Assembly: GCA_963763205.1 (NCBI GenBank)
Contig: CAVXNQ010000004.1
Location: 62,001 to 126,000 of the forward strand
Reading direction: 5' to 3'
From: DDH964 sp963763205
GTDB lineage: Bacteria > Desulfobacterota > Desulfuromonadia > Desulfuromonadales > DDH964
Length of the DNA: 64,000 nucleotides
The notes beneath the pieces are model-generated. The model searched no databases. It had not been told where the DNA came from and saw nothing but the letters and a program-made list of their open reading frames with translations. How positions within the stretch are numbered: position 1 is the stretch's first letter; each line of letters starts with the position of its first letter. Positions 1-9,301 of the stretch are shown here, piece by piece. The position numbers were made by a program, and so were the translations under genes.

Positions 1-3
1 ATC

Positions 4-1710
4 GTGACCCGCATCGAGCTCCCCGCCGAAAAACGGATCGGCCATCTGACCCTGCTGCGCGAAGCGCGGAACATCACCCCCCGGGAATTCAACGCCCTGA
101 GTGCGGGAGAGCGCCTGGAGCTGATCAGCTGCGCCCAGGGGCGCCAGAAGTACCGGCTGTTGCTCGAGGCCGCCGATATCGAAGCGCTGGTGCCGCAACT
201 GGCGCCCCAGGAACTCTACCTGCTGGTCCGCGAGCAGGGCTTCGAGGAGGTCGCCGAGCTGCTGCCGATGATCAGCAGCGAACAGTTCAACCTCTTTCTC
301 GACCTCGACTGCTGGGGGGGGGACCGACTCGAAGGGGGGGAAGTCTTCAAATGGTTGCAGGCGCTCCTCGACTGCGGCGAGGACAAGGTCCTCGAGACCA
401 TGCGCGAGTTCGATTTTGAAATGCTGGTGCTGATGCTGAAGAAACACCTGCGGGTGATTGCCGGCCCCGGGGATTTCGTGGATGACGATAGCCGCGTCGA
501 GGCCCAGCCTCGCGACGGCGGTTACCAGCTCGATTACTTCGACGCCGAGAAGTCCAAGCCATTGGCGCAGCTGCTCGGTATCCTCTATCGCGGGGACCAG
601 GAATTCTTCCGTGGCCTGGTCGAGGCGGTGCGCTGGGAGGAGGAAGCCCAGCTCGAGGAGGATGCCTATCACCTCCACTGCGGCCGCCTCGAGGACTGCG
701 GTTTTCCCGACCCGCAAACCGCCCAGCGGATCTACGCGCTGCTGACCGTGGCCCAACTGGGACCGCCGGAAAAAGTGAAGACCCCCTTCAGCGCCGGGCG
801 TGGCCGGATCCCTTCGCCGGGGTTTTTCCTCGCCGCCGCGCGCCCCCGCGACCTGCTGGCCGAAGTTCTCGCCGCCGGGATTGGCGAGCCGACCGCCCGC
901 GAGCTGGTCTACCTGATCAACAAGCTGATGATGGCCGAACGGATCGACGTCGGTGACGCGCTGCAGGTCCAGACTGCCGCCGAGAGCGTTTATCGCTATC
1001 TCAACCTCGCCCTCGAAGAGCTGGCCGGGGACGATGCGCTGCGCGGCCGGGAGATCCTCGCCGGCCACTATCTCGAGCACCTCTTCCGGGTCGGCTTTAC
1101 CCTGACCCAGGCGTTGCGGCGACGGGCCGCCGCCCTGGCCGGGAACCCCCTGGCGGCCTACTACGATCCAACCTTCCGGGCCTTGATCGCCGCCCTCGAC
1201 CGCCGCCTGCCGATGTTTTTTGCCGGGATCGAGGATGCGACTCGCGGCGGCGAGCGGCCCTTCGCCACTTTGCGCGATGTGCGGCGCGCCACGGAGTGGC
1301 TCGACCGGCTGGAGGTGCAGGTGCGCCTTTTCGAAAAGCACTTCAGCTTCTCCCTCCCGGCCCCCGCCGATCTCGATTTGAGCGGCTGCCAGCCCTCCGC
1401 CGCCGAAGAATTGACCCTTTCCGCGGTCTTCCTCACCGCCCTCGCCAACCGGCTGCTGGGCGGCGAATTTCTTCCCGATCCGGTTCCGGCGGGACGGCTG
1501 ACCGAACTGCAGGCGAAAGTCAGCACCGAGGGGCGGGTCGCTCCCGCCCTGCGCGTCGAGACCGCGGCCTGGCTGGAACGCCTGGAGCCCGGAGGGGGAG
1601 ATTTCGGCCATTTCTGTCTCGATCGCTGGGAGGAGGAGTTCTGTCCTCTCGCCCCCGGGGATATCGATCCCCGCTTCCTCGGCGGACTGATCGTCCGCTT
1701 GGCCGATTAG
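4..1710 (+). CDS. DUF6178 family protein
   Basis: This is a 568-residue acidic, leucine-rich, mostly helical protein that I recognise as the DUF6178 family, common in Geobacter-type bacteria and of unknown function. The reading frame opens with GTG three bases into the window, so a further upstream start cannot be excluded, although the N-terminal sequence (MTRIELPAEKR) looks like a natural start. I see no signal peptide and no transmembrane segment, so it is probably cytoplasmic. The frame is intact to a TAG stop and codon use is typical of the high-GC host. The next gene converges on it from the opposite strand. No catalytic motif was recognised, and I assign no reaction. Confidence 0.8.
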   Translation: MTRIELPAEKRIGHLTLLREARNITPREFNALSAGERLELISCAQGRQKYRLLLEAADIEALVPQLAPQELYLLVREQGFEEVAELLPMISSEQFNLFLDLDCWGGDRLEGGEVFKWLQALLDCGEDKVLETMREFDFEMLVLMLKKHLRVIAGPGDFVDDDSRVEAQPRDGGYQLDYFDAEKSKPLAQLLGILYRGDQEFFRGLVEAVRWEEEAQLEEDAYHLHCGRLEDCGFPDPQTAQRIYALLTVAQLGPPEKVKTPFSAGRGRIPSPGFFLAAARPRDLLAEVLAAGIGEPTARELVYLINKLMMAERIDVGDALQVQTAAESVYRYLNLALEELAGDDALRGREILAGHYLEHLFRVGFTLTQALRRRAAALAGNPLAAYYDPTFRALIAALDRRLPMFFAGIEDATRGGERPFATLRDVRRATEWLDRLEVQVRLFEKHFSFSLPAPADLDLSGCQPSAAEELTLSAVFLTALANRLLGGEFLPDPVPAGRLTELQAKVSTEGRVAPALRVETAAWLERLEPGGGDFGHFCLDRWEEEFCPLAPGDIDPRFLGGLIVRLAD

Positions 1711-1895
1711 TGTTCAGTGCGGTTGATTCGGATTTACCGTCGGCGGGGCGCGCTTGCCTCGCCATAGCCTTGGCGACGGCGGGTCCCGCAGGTTTGGTTT
1801 GGATGTTGCCCAGGCAGGCAAAATCCTCAAGCGAGGACCAGTCGATCCCCTTTTCATAAGACAGGACCTCGGATGGAGCCGGGAATGGAACCTAT

Positions 1896-3598
1896 TCAAG
1901 GAGGCAGAATGACTTCCCTCACCTGCATCCCCTTGCCGCTGCGACTGAGGTAGAGAAAGAGGCGCACCTGCCGTCCAGCCCTTTCCGGAAGATGAGAGAA
2001 GACGGCGGCGAAGTGCTGCAGTTTGATTCCCTGGCCGCGGATCGCCGCGGTCTCCTGTCCCACCACCGCTTTGACCTCCCGCTGTTCCGCCGCGCTCAGC
2101 TCCGTGTTGAAAAAATCCGGTACCTTCCCCGGCACCACCCGCTCGCATCGGGCAAAATCCCGCGCCAGTTGTTCTCGCAAACGAGCGTGCGTGTCGCCCT
2201 CGAAGGTGGCGGCGACGAACTCCGCGAGCGCCTCGAAGACGCCGCGCTGGGCCAGCGGATGGCGGAAATGGCCGCGCCGGCGCCAGTGGGCCTCGACCTG
2301 CAGCAGGCCGCGCCGCCAGCGAGCCGCAGACGTCGGCGAGGCCGTCGAGAAAGCCGCCGCAGCGGCCGCTGTTGAAGGTCAGGTCGAAGAGGCGGCCAAG
2401 ACCGCGCAGTCGCTCCAGCTCCGTGAAGTCGAGATCCGGGGTGGCCAGCACCGCATAGGGCGGATTGGGGTCGAAGCGGATGCCGAGCCTCGCGGCGTCG
2501 CGGCGCAGCGGTGCACCGGGGAGGAGCTTGACCGGCTCGATCTGCAGGTGGTGGGGGGCGAGGGCCGCCACGCGGTCGACGGAGGCGAGAAAAGCCGTCG
2601 AATCCCTCGCCGGGCAGACCGGCGATCAGGTCGAGATGGAGCTGGACCCGGGTCCGCTGCCGCAGCCGGCGGACGTTGGCCAGCAGGCGTTCGAGGGGCG
2701 CCCGGCGACCGATGGCGGCCAGGGTCGCCGGCAGGGTCGACTGGACGCCGATCTCGAACTGAAAGGTGTCGGCCGGGACCTGCTCGAGCAGTTCCAGGGT
2801 CGGCTCATCGAGCAGGTGGGCGCCGATTTCGAAGTGCAGGTGGCTCCCCCGGTTCTGCTCGAGGATGAAGGTGAAGAGTTCCCGGGCGCGGGCCGGGTCG
2901 TAGTTGAAGGTGCGGTCGACGAACTTGATCTTCGGTACCCGTTGGGCCAGTAGCCAGGCGAGATCGCTCTTGATGCGCGCCATGGAAAAGGAGCGCACCG
3001 TGGCATCGAGGGCGCTCATGCAGAAGGCGCACTCAAAGGGGCAGCCGCGGCTGGTTTCGTAGTAGACGAAGCCGCGGGAGAGCTCGACCAGGCCGAGGCC
3101 GAAAGGGGAGGGGAGGCTGTCGAGATGGGCCAGCGGCGGCCCGTCCGGCCCCTCGATGACGGCGTCCCCACGCCGCCAGGCAAGCCGCGCCACGCCCTGC
3201 GGCTCGCCGCCGGCGGCCCAGGCGGCGAGCAGGCCGTGCAGCGGCAGCTCGCCCTCGCCGCGCACCAGGACGGCGATGCCGGGGTGGCGGGCGAAGAACT
3301 GCGCGCCCTCGAAGGAGACCTCGGGACCACCGAGGACGATGCGCAGCGCCGGGGCGGCGACGACCAGGGCATCGACCAGTTCCAGGGTCTCGCGGCGGTT
3401 CCAGAGGTAGACCGAGAAGGCGACCACCTGCGGCTTCTCGGCGAGCAGGGCCGCGAGGATGCTCTCTTTCGGCTCGTGGACGGTGAACTCGCGGATCGCC
3501 AGTTCGACGGGGAGGTCGCGGCAGTAGGCGGCCAGGCAGGGGAGGGCCAGGCTGGGGTGAATGAACTTGCTGTGCAGGGTGGCCAGAACGACGCGCAT
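1896..3598 (-). CDS. B12-binding domain radical SAM protein (two frameshifts)
   Basis: The N-terminal ~150 residues (from MRVVLATLHSKF) form a cobalamin-binding-like Rossmann domain. A radical SAM core follows with the cluster motif CPFECAFC (Cys186, Cys190, Cys193), then a C-terminal region of the DUF4080 type. Such proteins use a 4Fe-4S cluster and SAM for radical chemistry; the substrate is unknown. The frame breaks twice. There is one surplus base in the AAAA run at 2590-2593 (after residues GFDGF) and another near 2325-2335 (after ADVCGS). Homologous-looking sequence continues in the new frame each time, down to the TGA at 1896. With both repaired the protein would be about 566 aa. Sequence error is likely but real inactivation is possible. 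An in-frame ATG four codons upstream (3610) is an alternative start. Confidence 0.75.
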
Positions 3599-3912
3599 GG
3601 CGCTCAGCATACCCAAGGAGCGGCCCCCTGCCAAGGGGGAAAGCAGGCTGCCGGCCGCGGCGAAGTTCCGGCTTCCAGCGGAAAAACGTCCCATGGAATG
3701 TCCCATGGAATGTTGACAAGATAGGTTATTTATGGAAAGCTTCGCGGCCCTGAAGGTTCGGGCACACGGCCGGGCGCCTGCTTCTTTTTGTCCCCACAGC
3801 GACACCCCACTCAGCCGCCAGGAGAGCCGGAAACTCCTTCCGAATCCGTTCCCGGCTTTGCCAACGGCATTGATCCGACTTCTCCCACGTTGTCCAGCGA
3901 AAGGAGCATGCT
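3599..3912. other. Intergenic region between divergent genes
   Basis: About 310 bp separates the divergently transcribed radical SAM and hemerythrin genes. It contains a 12-bp tandem duplication (cccatggaatgt twice, about 3690-3713) followed directly by TTGACA, but I see no convincing -10 box at the right distance. The hemerythrin gene has a good ribosome binding site (AAGGAG) just upstream of its ATG. No other gene is visible. Confidence 0.4.
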
Positions 3913-4326
3913 ATGGCCATCGAATTCGACGATTCCCTGCTCACCGGCGTGAGCGACATCGACGACCAGCACCGGGAACTCTTCCGGCGCTTCAACGACC
4001 TCCTCTCCGCCTGCAACCAGGGGCGGGGGAGGGATGAGGTGCTGCGCGTCCTGACCTTCCTCGACGATTACATCCGCCGGCACTTTCGCGACGAGGAGAC
4101 CATGCAGCAACGCAGCAACTTCCCGGACTACCCGGCACACCGCGCCCAGCACGAGGATTTCATGGCCAAGACCGAGGCGCTGGGCTCCCAGTTCCGCAGC
4201 GAAGGGGCGACGCTCGGCCTGCTGGTCAAGACCAACACGACGCTGATGGAATGGCTGGTCAGCCACATCCGCAAGATGGACCGGGCCTTTGCCCGGCATC
4301 TGGCCGCGACCCAGGTGAGCCGCTAG
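3913..4326 (+). CDS. Bacteriohemerythrin
   Basis: This 137-residue four-helix-bundle protein binds O2 at a non-heme diiron site. All seven expected ligands can be placed: His20 (DDQH), His57 and Glu61 (RRHFRDEE), His76 and His80 (PAHRAQH), His118 and Asp123 (SHIRKMD). The length matches stand-alone bacteriohemerythrins and there is no fused signalling domain. A ribosome site AAGGAG lies 7-8 bases before the ATG. In anaerobes and microaerophiles such proteins are thought to sense, store or scavenge oxygen. The neighbouring accessory block also carries oxidative-stress genes, which fits, but a functional link is inference. Confidence 0.95.
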   Translation: MAIEFDDSLLTGVSDIDDQHRELFRRFNDLLSACNQGRGRDEVLRVLTFLDDYIRRHFRDEETMQQRSNFPDYPAHRAQHEDFMAKTEALGSQFRSEGATLGLLVKTNTTLMEWLVSHIRKMDRAFARHLAATQVSR

Positions 4327-4466
4327 GCACCCCGGGGCCGGCGAGGGGAGATCTGGAGAGCGACAGATGATTGTCCGGGCGCGTCCGGCCGTGTTGCTTT
4401 CGTCCTGCCGGTGGCCCGCGGTGGGTCGATGCCGGCCTGCCGCTCCTTTTTCAGGTAGACCCGCTG

Positions 4467-4811
4467 ATGGCCAGAACCAGAACCTTCCTCGCCGTTGTTG
4501 CCGATGACCGGGGCGAGGTCTTCGAATATCCCGAGCTCCTCCTCGCCGGCATGAACGGTTCCGTTCCGCGCCGGCCGCGGGGCGACGAGCTGATCCCGCT
4601 GCCGCCGCGGGGAGCCGCCTCTCGGCTTCGACCGCACCAGCGGCCGGCTGAAGACCGTCGAGCACCTGCCTCGCAGCTGGGGAGGCGGCAAGGTCCAGGC
4701 GGTCTCGGCCTTTCTCACCCCGGCCTTCACCCGCACCCTGCTGCCTGCCGCCGACTGGGGGCGCAAGGGGGTGACGCTCCCCCTGTGGTCCTACACCGCG
4801 GTCGGCTGGGC
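4467..4811 (+). pseudogene. Truncated copy of radical SAM protein gene
   Basis: The first codons (MARTRTFLAVVADDRGEVFE) and the following ~340 bp match the start of the intact radical SAM gene at 18772 at roughly 80 percent by eye, including LLAGMNG, ELIPLP and PLWSYTAVGW. Relative to that gene it has lost about 23 bp near 4615, which breaks the frame. All similarity stops at about 4811, 50 bp before the egtD stop. It lacks the cysteine cluster and cannot be functional. The divergence between the copies points to an old tandem paralogue cut by insertion of the accessory block, not a recent duplication. Confidence 0.75.
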
Positions 4812-4860
4812 GGTCCCAACCCGGTTCTCTCGCGCGTTCCTGCTGGAGCGTTTTCAGGCA

Positions 4861-5886
4861 TCAGGACTTATTCACCCGCCAGAGAGAGTCTGTAAAGAAT
4901 CTGCGCGAATCAAAGAGCTGCTTTTCGATCACAAAGCCCGTATCCCTGGCAAGAAGCTCTATATCTGAGTTGCTATACTTCTGCGAGGATTCCGTATGGA
5001 TACCCTCGCAGAGTTCAAAAGAGAAGGACCTTTCCAAGGCACGGATGAAGACTTCATGCGCCTTCCTGCTCACCAGCCAACTTTCCACCGCCCCTGAAAT
5101 CACATCGTATTGGCTGTAGAACGTAAAATTATCACGGTCGAACTCGGCGCCGAGTTCCCGGTTCATTCGGTCGAGCAAGTTGAGATTGAACTCTTTCGTC
5201 AGATTTTCCGCATCATTGTAGGCCCGATTCAGGATCTCTATGTTCTTCTTTAGATCGAATCCGATGAGCACCTGATCGCGATCCCCCAGGGAACTCCACA
5301 AATGGCGGAGAAACCGACGTGCTCCCGGTTCGTCAAAGTTCCCGATACTGGATCCTAGAAAAATGGCCACCGTCTTTAAACCATTCATACTTGCGAGCCA
5401 TCTTAGGGCATCGAAATATTCAGCTACCAGGCCATTCACTCTTAATTCTCCCGGAGCAAATTTCTCGCTCAACCACCGGGTAAGATCGACGACGGCTTCT
5501 TCACAAATATCCACCGGAAAGTACTCGAAATCGAAGCCGTTTCCCAAAAGGTATTCAAGAATTATGATTGTCTTCGCTCCGTCACCCGCACCCAGTTCGA
5601 CGAGATTAAAATGGTCGCGGGGCAGCGCCTCCGCGAGAGACTCCATCCCGTTCTTCAGGATCTCAAGCTCGCACCCGGGAAGGTAATACTCCTCCAGTTT
5701 GCTGATTCTGCGAAAAAGATCGCTTCCTCTGGCATCGTAGAAATATTGAGAAGGAATCTGTTTGGGTCTTTTGCAAAGCCCTTCGAGGACATCAAGGGCA
5801 AAGGTCCCGTTGAAGGGCTGTCGGACATCTTGGGGCCGCAAAACGCGATAACCGCTTCTCCAATTCGTTTTCATGTCGGTATTCAC
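4861..5886 (-). CDS. egtD: L-histidine N-alpha-methyltransferase EgtD
   Basis: This 341-residue protein carries the EgtD/methyltransf_33 signature: FYDARGSDLF near the N-terminus, the SAM-binding glycine-rich loop ELGAGDGAKT, FLGSSIGNF, and the GIHTESSQKYS segment. It trimethylates histidine to hercynine, the first step of ergothioneine synthesis. The start is GTG at 5886, overlapping the egtB stop by four bases (GTGA), which indicates translational coupling; ATG at 5874 is an alternative. GC content is visibly lower than in the flanking core genes, suggesting horizontal acquisition. The stop lies only about 50 bp from the truncated radical SAM remnant. Confidence 0.93.
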   Translation of the reverse strand: MNTDMKTNWRSGYRVLRPQDVRQPFNGTFALDVLEGLCKRPKQIPSQYFYDARGSDLFRRISKLEEYYLPGCELEILKNGMESLAEALPRDHFNLVELGAGDGAKTIIILEYLLGNGFDFEYFPVDICEEAVVDLTRWLSEKFAPGELRVNGLVAEYFDALRWLASMNGLKTVAIFLGSSIGNFDEPGARRFLRHLWSSLGDRDQVLIGFDLKKNIEILNRAYNDAENLTKEFNLNLLDRMNRELGAEFDRDNFTFYSQYDVISGAVESWLVSRKAHEVFIRALERSFSFELCEGIHTESSQKYSNSDIELLARDTGFVIEKQLFDSRRFFTDSLWRVNKS

Positions 5887-7199
5887 TTGTCGAGCGATTT
5901 GGCGAGACGTATCCCCGTGAACTGAAACCGGGCCTCCGGATGCCAGAAGTTTCTGTAGCTTATGCGGATATGGTTCCGGGGGGTCACACAGGAACCCCCT
6001 CTCAGGACCCTCTGATTGTTCATGAACTTACCGTTGTATTCCGAGAGGTTATCGGGAAACTCCCTGAAACCCGGATACGGCTCGTAGTGGCTCGAAGTCC
6101 ATTCCCAGACATCACCCAGCATTTGGCGCAAGCAGTCCCCATCCAGTCCCGCCTTCGGTGCCTTGGGGTGCAGGATTCCATCCTCCACGAAGCAGCCGTC
6201 CGCCGGGTCCGGCCTCGAAATCCTGGCCGCGTGCTCCCACTCGCGTTCCGTGGGCAGTCGCACACCTTCATGGGAGGCATCCAGGTGCGACTTCCATTGA
6301 GCGAATGCTTGAGCTTCATAAAAGCTGACATGACAGACCGGCTCATCCAAATCCACTTCCCGCATTCCGGATAGAGTAAACATCCACCACTTCCCGTCTA
6401 TCCGCTCCCAGTACAGGGGAGCCTTCCACTGCTGCTTTTCTGCTTCAGCCCACCCGTCAGACAGCCACAGCAGCGGGTTCGAGTATCCGCCATCCTCCAT
6501 GAACTCCAGATACTCCCGGTTAGTCACCAGGCGATCTCTCAGTGAAAAATCCCGGAGATGGTGAAGGTGGGTGGAGAGTTCATTGTCCCAGCACCAGCCA
6601 CCCTCGACGTTGCCGAATTCGTGAAGGCCTCCCTGGAAAGACAGGAATTTAGGTTCTATATCATCCTCGCCTTCCCGTTTGGGCTTCGAAGAAGCCAGAT
6701 AAGCGGGCCTCGATTGAACCGGTGTGGCTGAATAGATATTCTTTATTTCCGTATAGAACAGCTCTTGGTGCTGCTGTTCGTGGTGTGTCCCCACCGTAAC
6801 CAGGAACTGGAGTCGAGGCAGTTCGCCTTCGCCGATGGTCCGTATCAGCTGCTCCATGCGGTCATCCACCGAACTTCGGTAGCGATAGACCTCCTTCAGG
6901 GTAGGCCGCGCCACAAATCCCCGTCTGCCTCTCTCGATTCTGCTCCCGGCTTTCTGATAATACGAATTAAGAAAGTATCTGAATTCCTCGTCCTCAGGCA
7001 GAGTCTGCCCTTTCGGTCCGAGAACAAATTGCCAAAAGAACCAGCTGGTATGGCCCAGGTTCCACTTGGGCGGACTCACCTCCTCGCAGGGTTGAATCTG
7101 AAAGTCCTCGGGCTCCAAAGGTTCACACATTGCCAGACTCGCTTTTCTGACTTCATGGTACCTGCTCAGAATCTTCTCCCGCTCTTTATTCGCTTTCAT
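5883..7199 (-). CDS. egtB: Ergothioneine biosynthesis protein EgtB (sulfoxide synthase)
   Basis: This 438-residue protein has an N-terminal DinB-like iron-binding domain with His50 (NLGHTSW) and the H-x3-H-x-E motif His140-His144-Glu146 (HEQQHQE). It is joined to a C-terminal FGE-sulfatase-type domain (GGWCWDNE, WEWTSSHYEPYPGF, RGGSCVT). EgtB couples hercynine to a thiol donor (cysteine or gamma-glutamylcysteine) by an iron- and O2-dependent reaction. It is the first gene of a two-gene operon with egtD. No EgtA, EgtC or EgtE was seen nearby, so the thiol donor and C-S lyase are unknown or encoded elsewhere. A ribosome site AAGGAG precedes ATG 7199. Lower GC than the core suggests transfer. 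Confidence 0.93.
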   Translation of the reverse strand: MKANKEREKILSRYHEVRKASLAMCEPLEPEDFQIQPCEEVSPPKWNLGHTSWFFWQFVLGPKGQTLPEDEEFRYFLNSYYQKAGSRIERGRRGFVARPTLKEVYRYRSSVDDRMEQLIRTIGEGELPRLQFLVTVGTHHEQQHQELFYTEIKNIYSATPVQSRPAYLASSKPKREGEDDIEPKFLSFQGGLHEFGNVEGGWCWDNELSTHLHHLRDFSLRDRLVTNREYLEFMEDGGYSNPLLWLSDGWAEAEKQQWKAPLYWERIDGKWWMFTLSGMREVDLDEPVCHVSFYEAQAFAQWKSHLDASHEGVRLPTEREWEHAARISRPDPADGCFVEDGILHPKAPKAGLDGDCLRQMLGDVWEWTSSHYEPYPGFREFPDNLSEYNGKFMNNQRVLRGGSCVTPRNHIRISYRNFWHPEARFQFTGIRLAKSLDK

Positions 7200-7257
7200 T
7201 TTTTCGAAGCTCCTTGTTCTGTATCGTTTAGCTCATATCGTGAAGAAGATCGATAAA

Positions 7258-7286
7258 CACAGGTCGGAATGATTGGCCGATCTGTG
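7258..7286. promoter_or_regulatory. Palindrome upstream of egtB (possible operator)
   Basis: The sequence CACAGGTCGG-N9-CCGATCTGTG is an inverted repeat with 10-bp arms and one mismatch, lying about 60-90 bp before the egtB start codon. It lacks a following T-run, so it is more operator-like than terminator-like. No regulator is identified. Confidence 0.45.
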
Positions 7287-7323
7287 CTCTGACGCAGGTG
7301 ATGAGAGAAAAAAGTGGATACGA

Positions 7324-7655
7324 TCAGTAGGTCGCGTTTGAAAAACAAATACGGCATTGAAAAATCTCATAACGGTTGCAGGGTGTGGCCAGAATGACTC
7401 TCGATGCTATTGCAAGTTCGACCAGCATGAGTTTTGCTCCCCGGGCCAGATCGATGGCTTCCGCCGAGTCTCGAATATCTGTTGGAACTTCATGAAGCGC
7501 CGCATAGGTGTTTCCGACCATTGGAAGAAGGCCTTGGAGAAACAGTGCCGTAATGACCGGCAGACCTCCACATCCCAGAGGAGGGATCATAAAGACAAGA
7601 AGGGCCATGGAGGGAATCGTCCACTCGATTACAAGGTATCTCCGAAGATCACCAA
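7324..7655 (-). pseudogene. Fragment of OpuB/ProW-type osmoprotectant ABC transporter permease
   Basis: Reading leftwards from about 7655, the translation TIPSMALLVFMIPPLG, then GLPVITALFLQGLLP, MVGNTYAAL and DIRDSAEA, matches the conserved core of glycine betaine/choline-type permeases (OpuBB/OpuCB/ProW), including the EAA-like loop. Both ends are missing and the C-terminal part loses family resemblance after SRVILA, so about 85 of an expected 200 or more residues survive. Related OpuC-like transporters (EgtUV) import ergothioneine in other bacteria. The position just upstream of egtB therefore suggests a lost transport gene of the same cassette, which is inference. A full-length substrate-binding partner was not found. 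Confidence 0.6.
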
Positions 7656-7675
7656 GTCAAGAATGCCGCATGGTC

Positions 7676-7930
7676 TCACCAGTGCTCGCCTCCCGGAACG
7701 AACCAGGGAACGCCGGCTTCCGCGACAGCATCGAACCTCACCCGCCACTTGATTCCTTCGGCAGTCTCTCGCACGGCGCCTGCAGGAATGGCCGACTCCT
7801 CAAAGTTTTCCATTGATGCGGCCGGGTTTCTTCGCGGTGGCCGGGGGAGCCGTTTCGCGCGGGATAGCCCAGGTGAGCGAGGCCTGCGCCGGGGTCTTGT
7901 TGGCTCGCCCGGCGATGGCGGTGATGACAG
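7676..7930 (-). pseudogene. C-terminal remnant of an aldo/keto reductase, frameshifted
   Basis: The translation from about 7930 downwards gives DPVITAIAGRANKTPAQASLTW, which is typical of the C-terminal third of aldo/keto reductases. After PGRIN the frame shifts and the family's RI-ENF element resumes (ENFEESAIP), running to a stop at 7676. The N-terminal two thirds with the catalytic Tyr and Lys are absent. The remnant lies between the permease fragment and GAPDH. I found nothing else convincing between 7930 and 8114. Confidence 0.55.
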
Positions 7931-8114
7931 GGTCTTCCAGCAACCTGGGCTCACGACTATCTCCCTACGCCACGAAGGCTTACAGCACGAGGATCTTCTT
8001 TTTGCAACAGTTCAGAAAATCCAATTCGAGGAGGTAAGGATGGGATTCGTAGTGAGCTATCGCAGGCTTGATCCTCGCTGCATCAAATATTCCCTCTGCA
8101 CGCCAATCACGCAT

Positions 8115-9176
8115 CTAGAAGCCTTTTCGAATCATGTGGCTGACCAGATCAACGACACGATTCGAAAACCCCCATTCATTGTCATACCAGGACACGATCT
8201 TAAAAAACCGTTTCTCCCCGGCGAGGTTATTGCGGAGAGTGATTTGTGAATCGTAAACAGAGGATCGAGAATCGTGGATAAAGTCGGATGACACAAGTTC
8301 TTCGTCAGTCACGCCAAGAATTCCTTCCAGATAGGATTGCGAGGCCTTCCTGAACAGCGCGTCAATTTCATCAATCGAGGTATCCTTGACTGAACGAAAC
8401 GTCAGATCGACCACTGAAACGACCGGTGTCGGAACGCGAAACGCCATGCCCGTCAACTTGCCTTTAATCGCCGGAAGCACCTCACCGACCGACTTGGCCG
8501 CACCGGTAGTCGTTGGAATAATGTTTATCGCTGCCGCCCGTCCGATGCGCCGGTTTTTTTTGGAATAACCGTCAACCGTGTTTTGTGTCGCCGTATACGA
8601 ATGGATGGTCGTCATTAGACCTGTTTCAATACCGACCCCTTCTTTCAACAAGACATGAACTAGCGGAGTCAGACAATTCGTAGTGCATGAGGCATTCGAA
8701 ACAAGGCTGTGTTTGGCGGGGTCATATTCGTGCTCATTTACACCGATGACGATGGTCTTGACTTCGCCCTTTGCGGGACCGAATGACGACTTTTTTAGCG
8801 CCCGCGCTGAGATGGCCTTTTGCCATTTCTGAAGCCGTAAAACGTCCCGTGCATTCGATAACCAGATCCACGCCCAATGCTTTCCACGGTAATTGAGCGG
8901 GCGTGTTGGAGGCCAGCACGCGTTGGATGGCATTGCCATTAACAACCAGTACGTCATCGGCTTCTTTGGTGGGATTGCTCTTTTCCGTCCTGATGTCGCT
9001 CTGGAACTTCCCCTGGACGGAATCGTACTTCAGTTGATAAGCGAAATATTCGGCGTTCGTTGAGATATCGACGACCGCCTTGACGTTGATGGTTTACCGA
9101 GCAGTCCTTTTTCACAGATAGCCTGAAACACTGACCGACCGATTCGGCCAAAACCGTTAATGCCGATGTTTACCAT
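8115..9176 (-). pseudogene. gap: Glyceraldehyde-3-phosphate dehydrogenase, two frameshifts
   Basis: The N-terminus MVNIGINGFGRIGRSVF is the classical GAPDH Rossmann start. The catalytic segment SNASCTTNCLTPL carries the active-site Cys. The C-terminal domain (TVDGYSKKNRR, WYDNEWGFSNRV) is complete to a stop at 8115. Two single-base disturbances break the frame, one near 9096 (a base missing after GLLGK) and one near 8790 (a surplus base at the KVVI/GPAKGE junction). GC is lower than in the core genes. The enzyme would interconvert glyceraldehyde-3-phosphate and 1,3-bisphosphoglycerate. With ackA and phosphoketolase in the same block it suggests an imported C3/C2 carbon module. Sequence error and real decay cannot be told apart here. 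Confidence 0.85.
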
Positions 9177-9301
9177 GGGATAACCTCCGTGTTGTCGCGG
9201 GGATGGCGCCGGATCCGTCGTAGAGGAGTATCTTCGTAAAGCGAAGGTTGCCAGGAACGGGTATTGGGTTCTTCTTGGATCTCCTCCATGCGTATGGCGG
9301 A

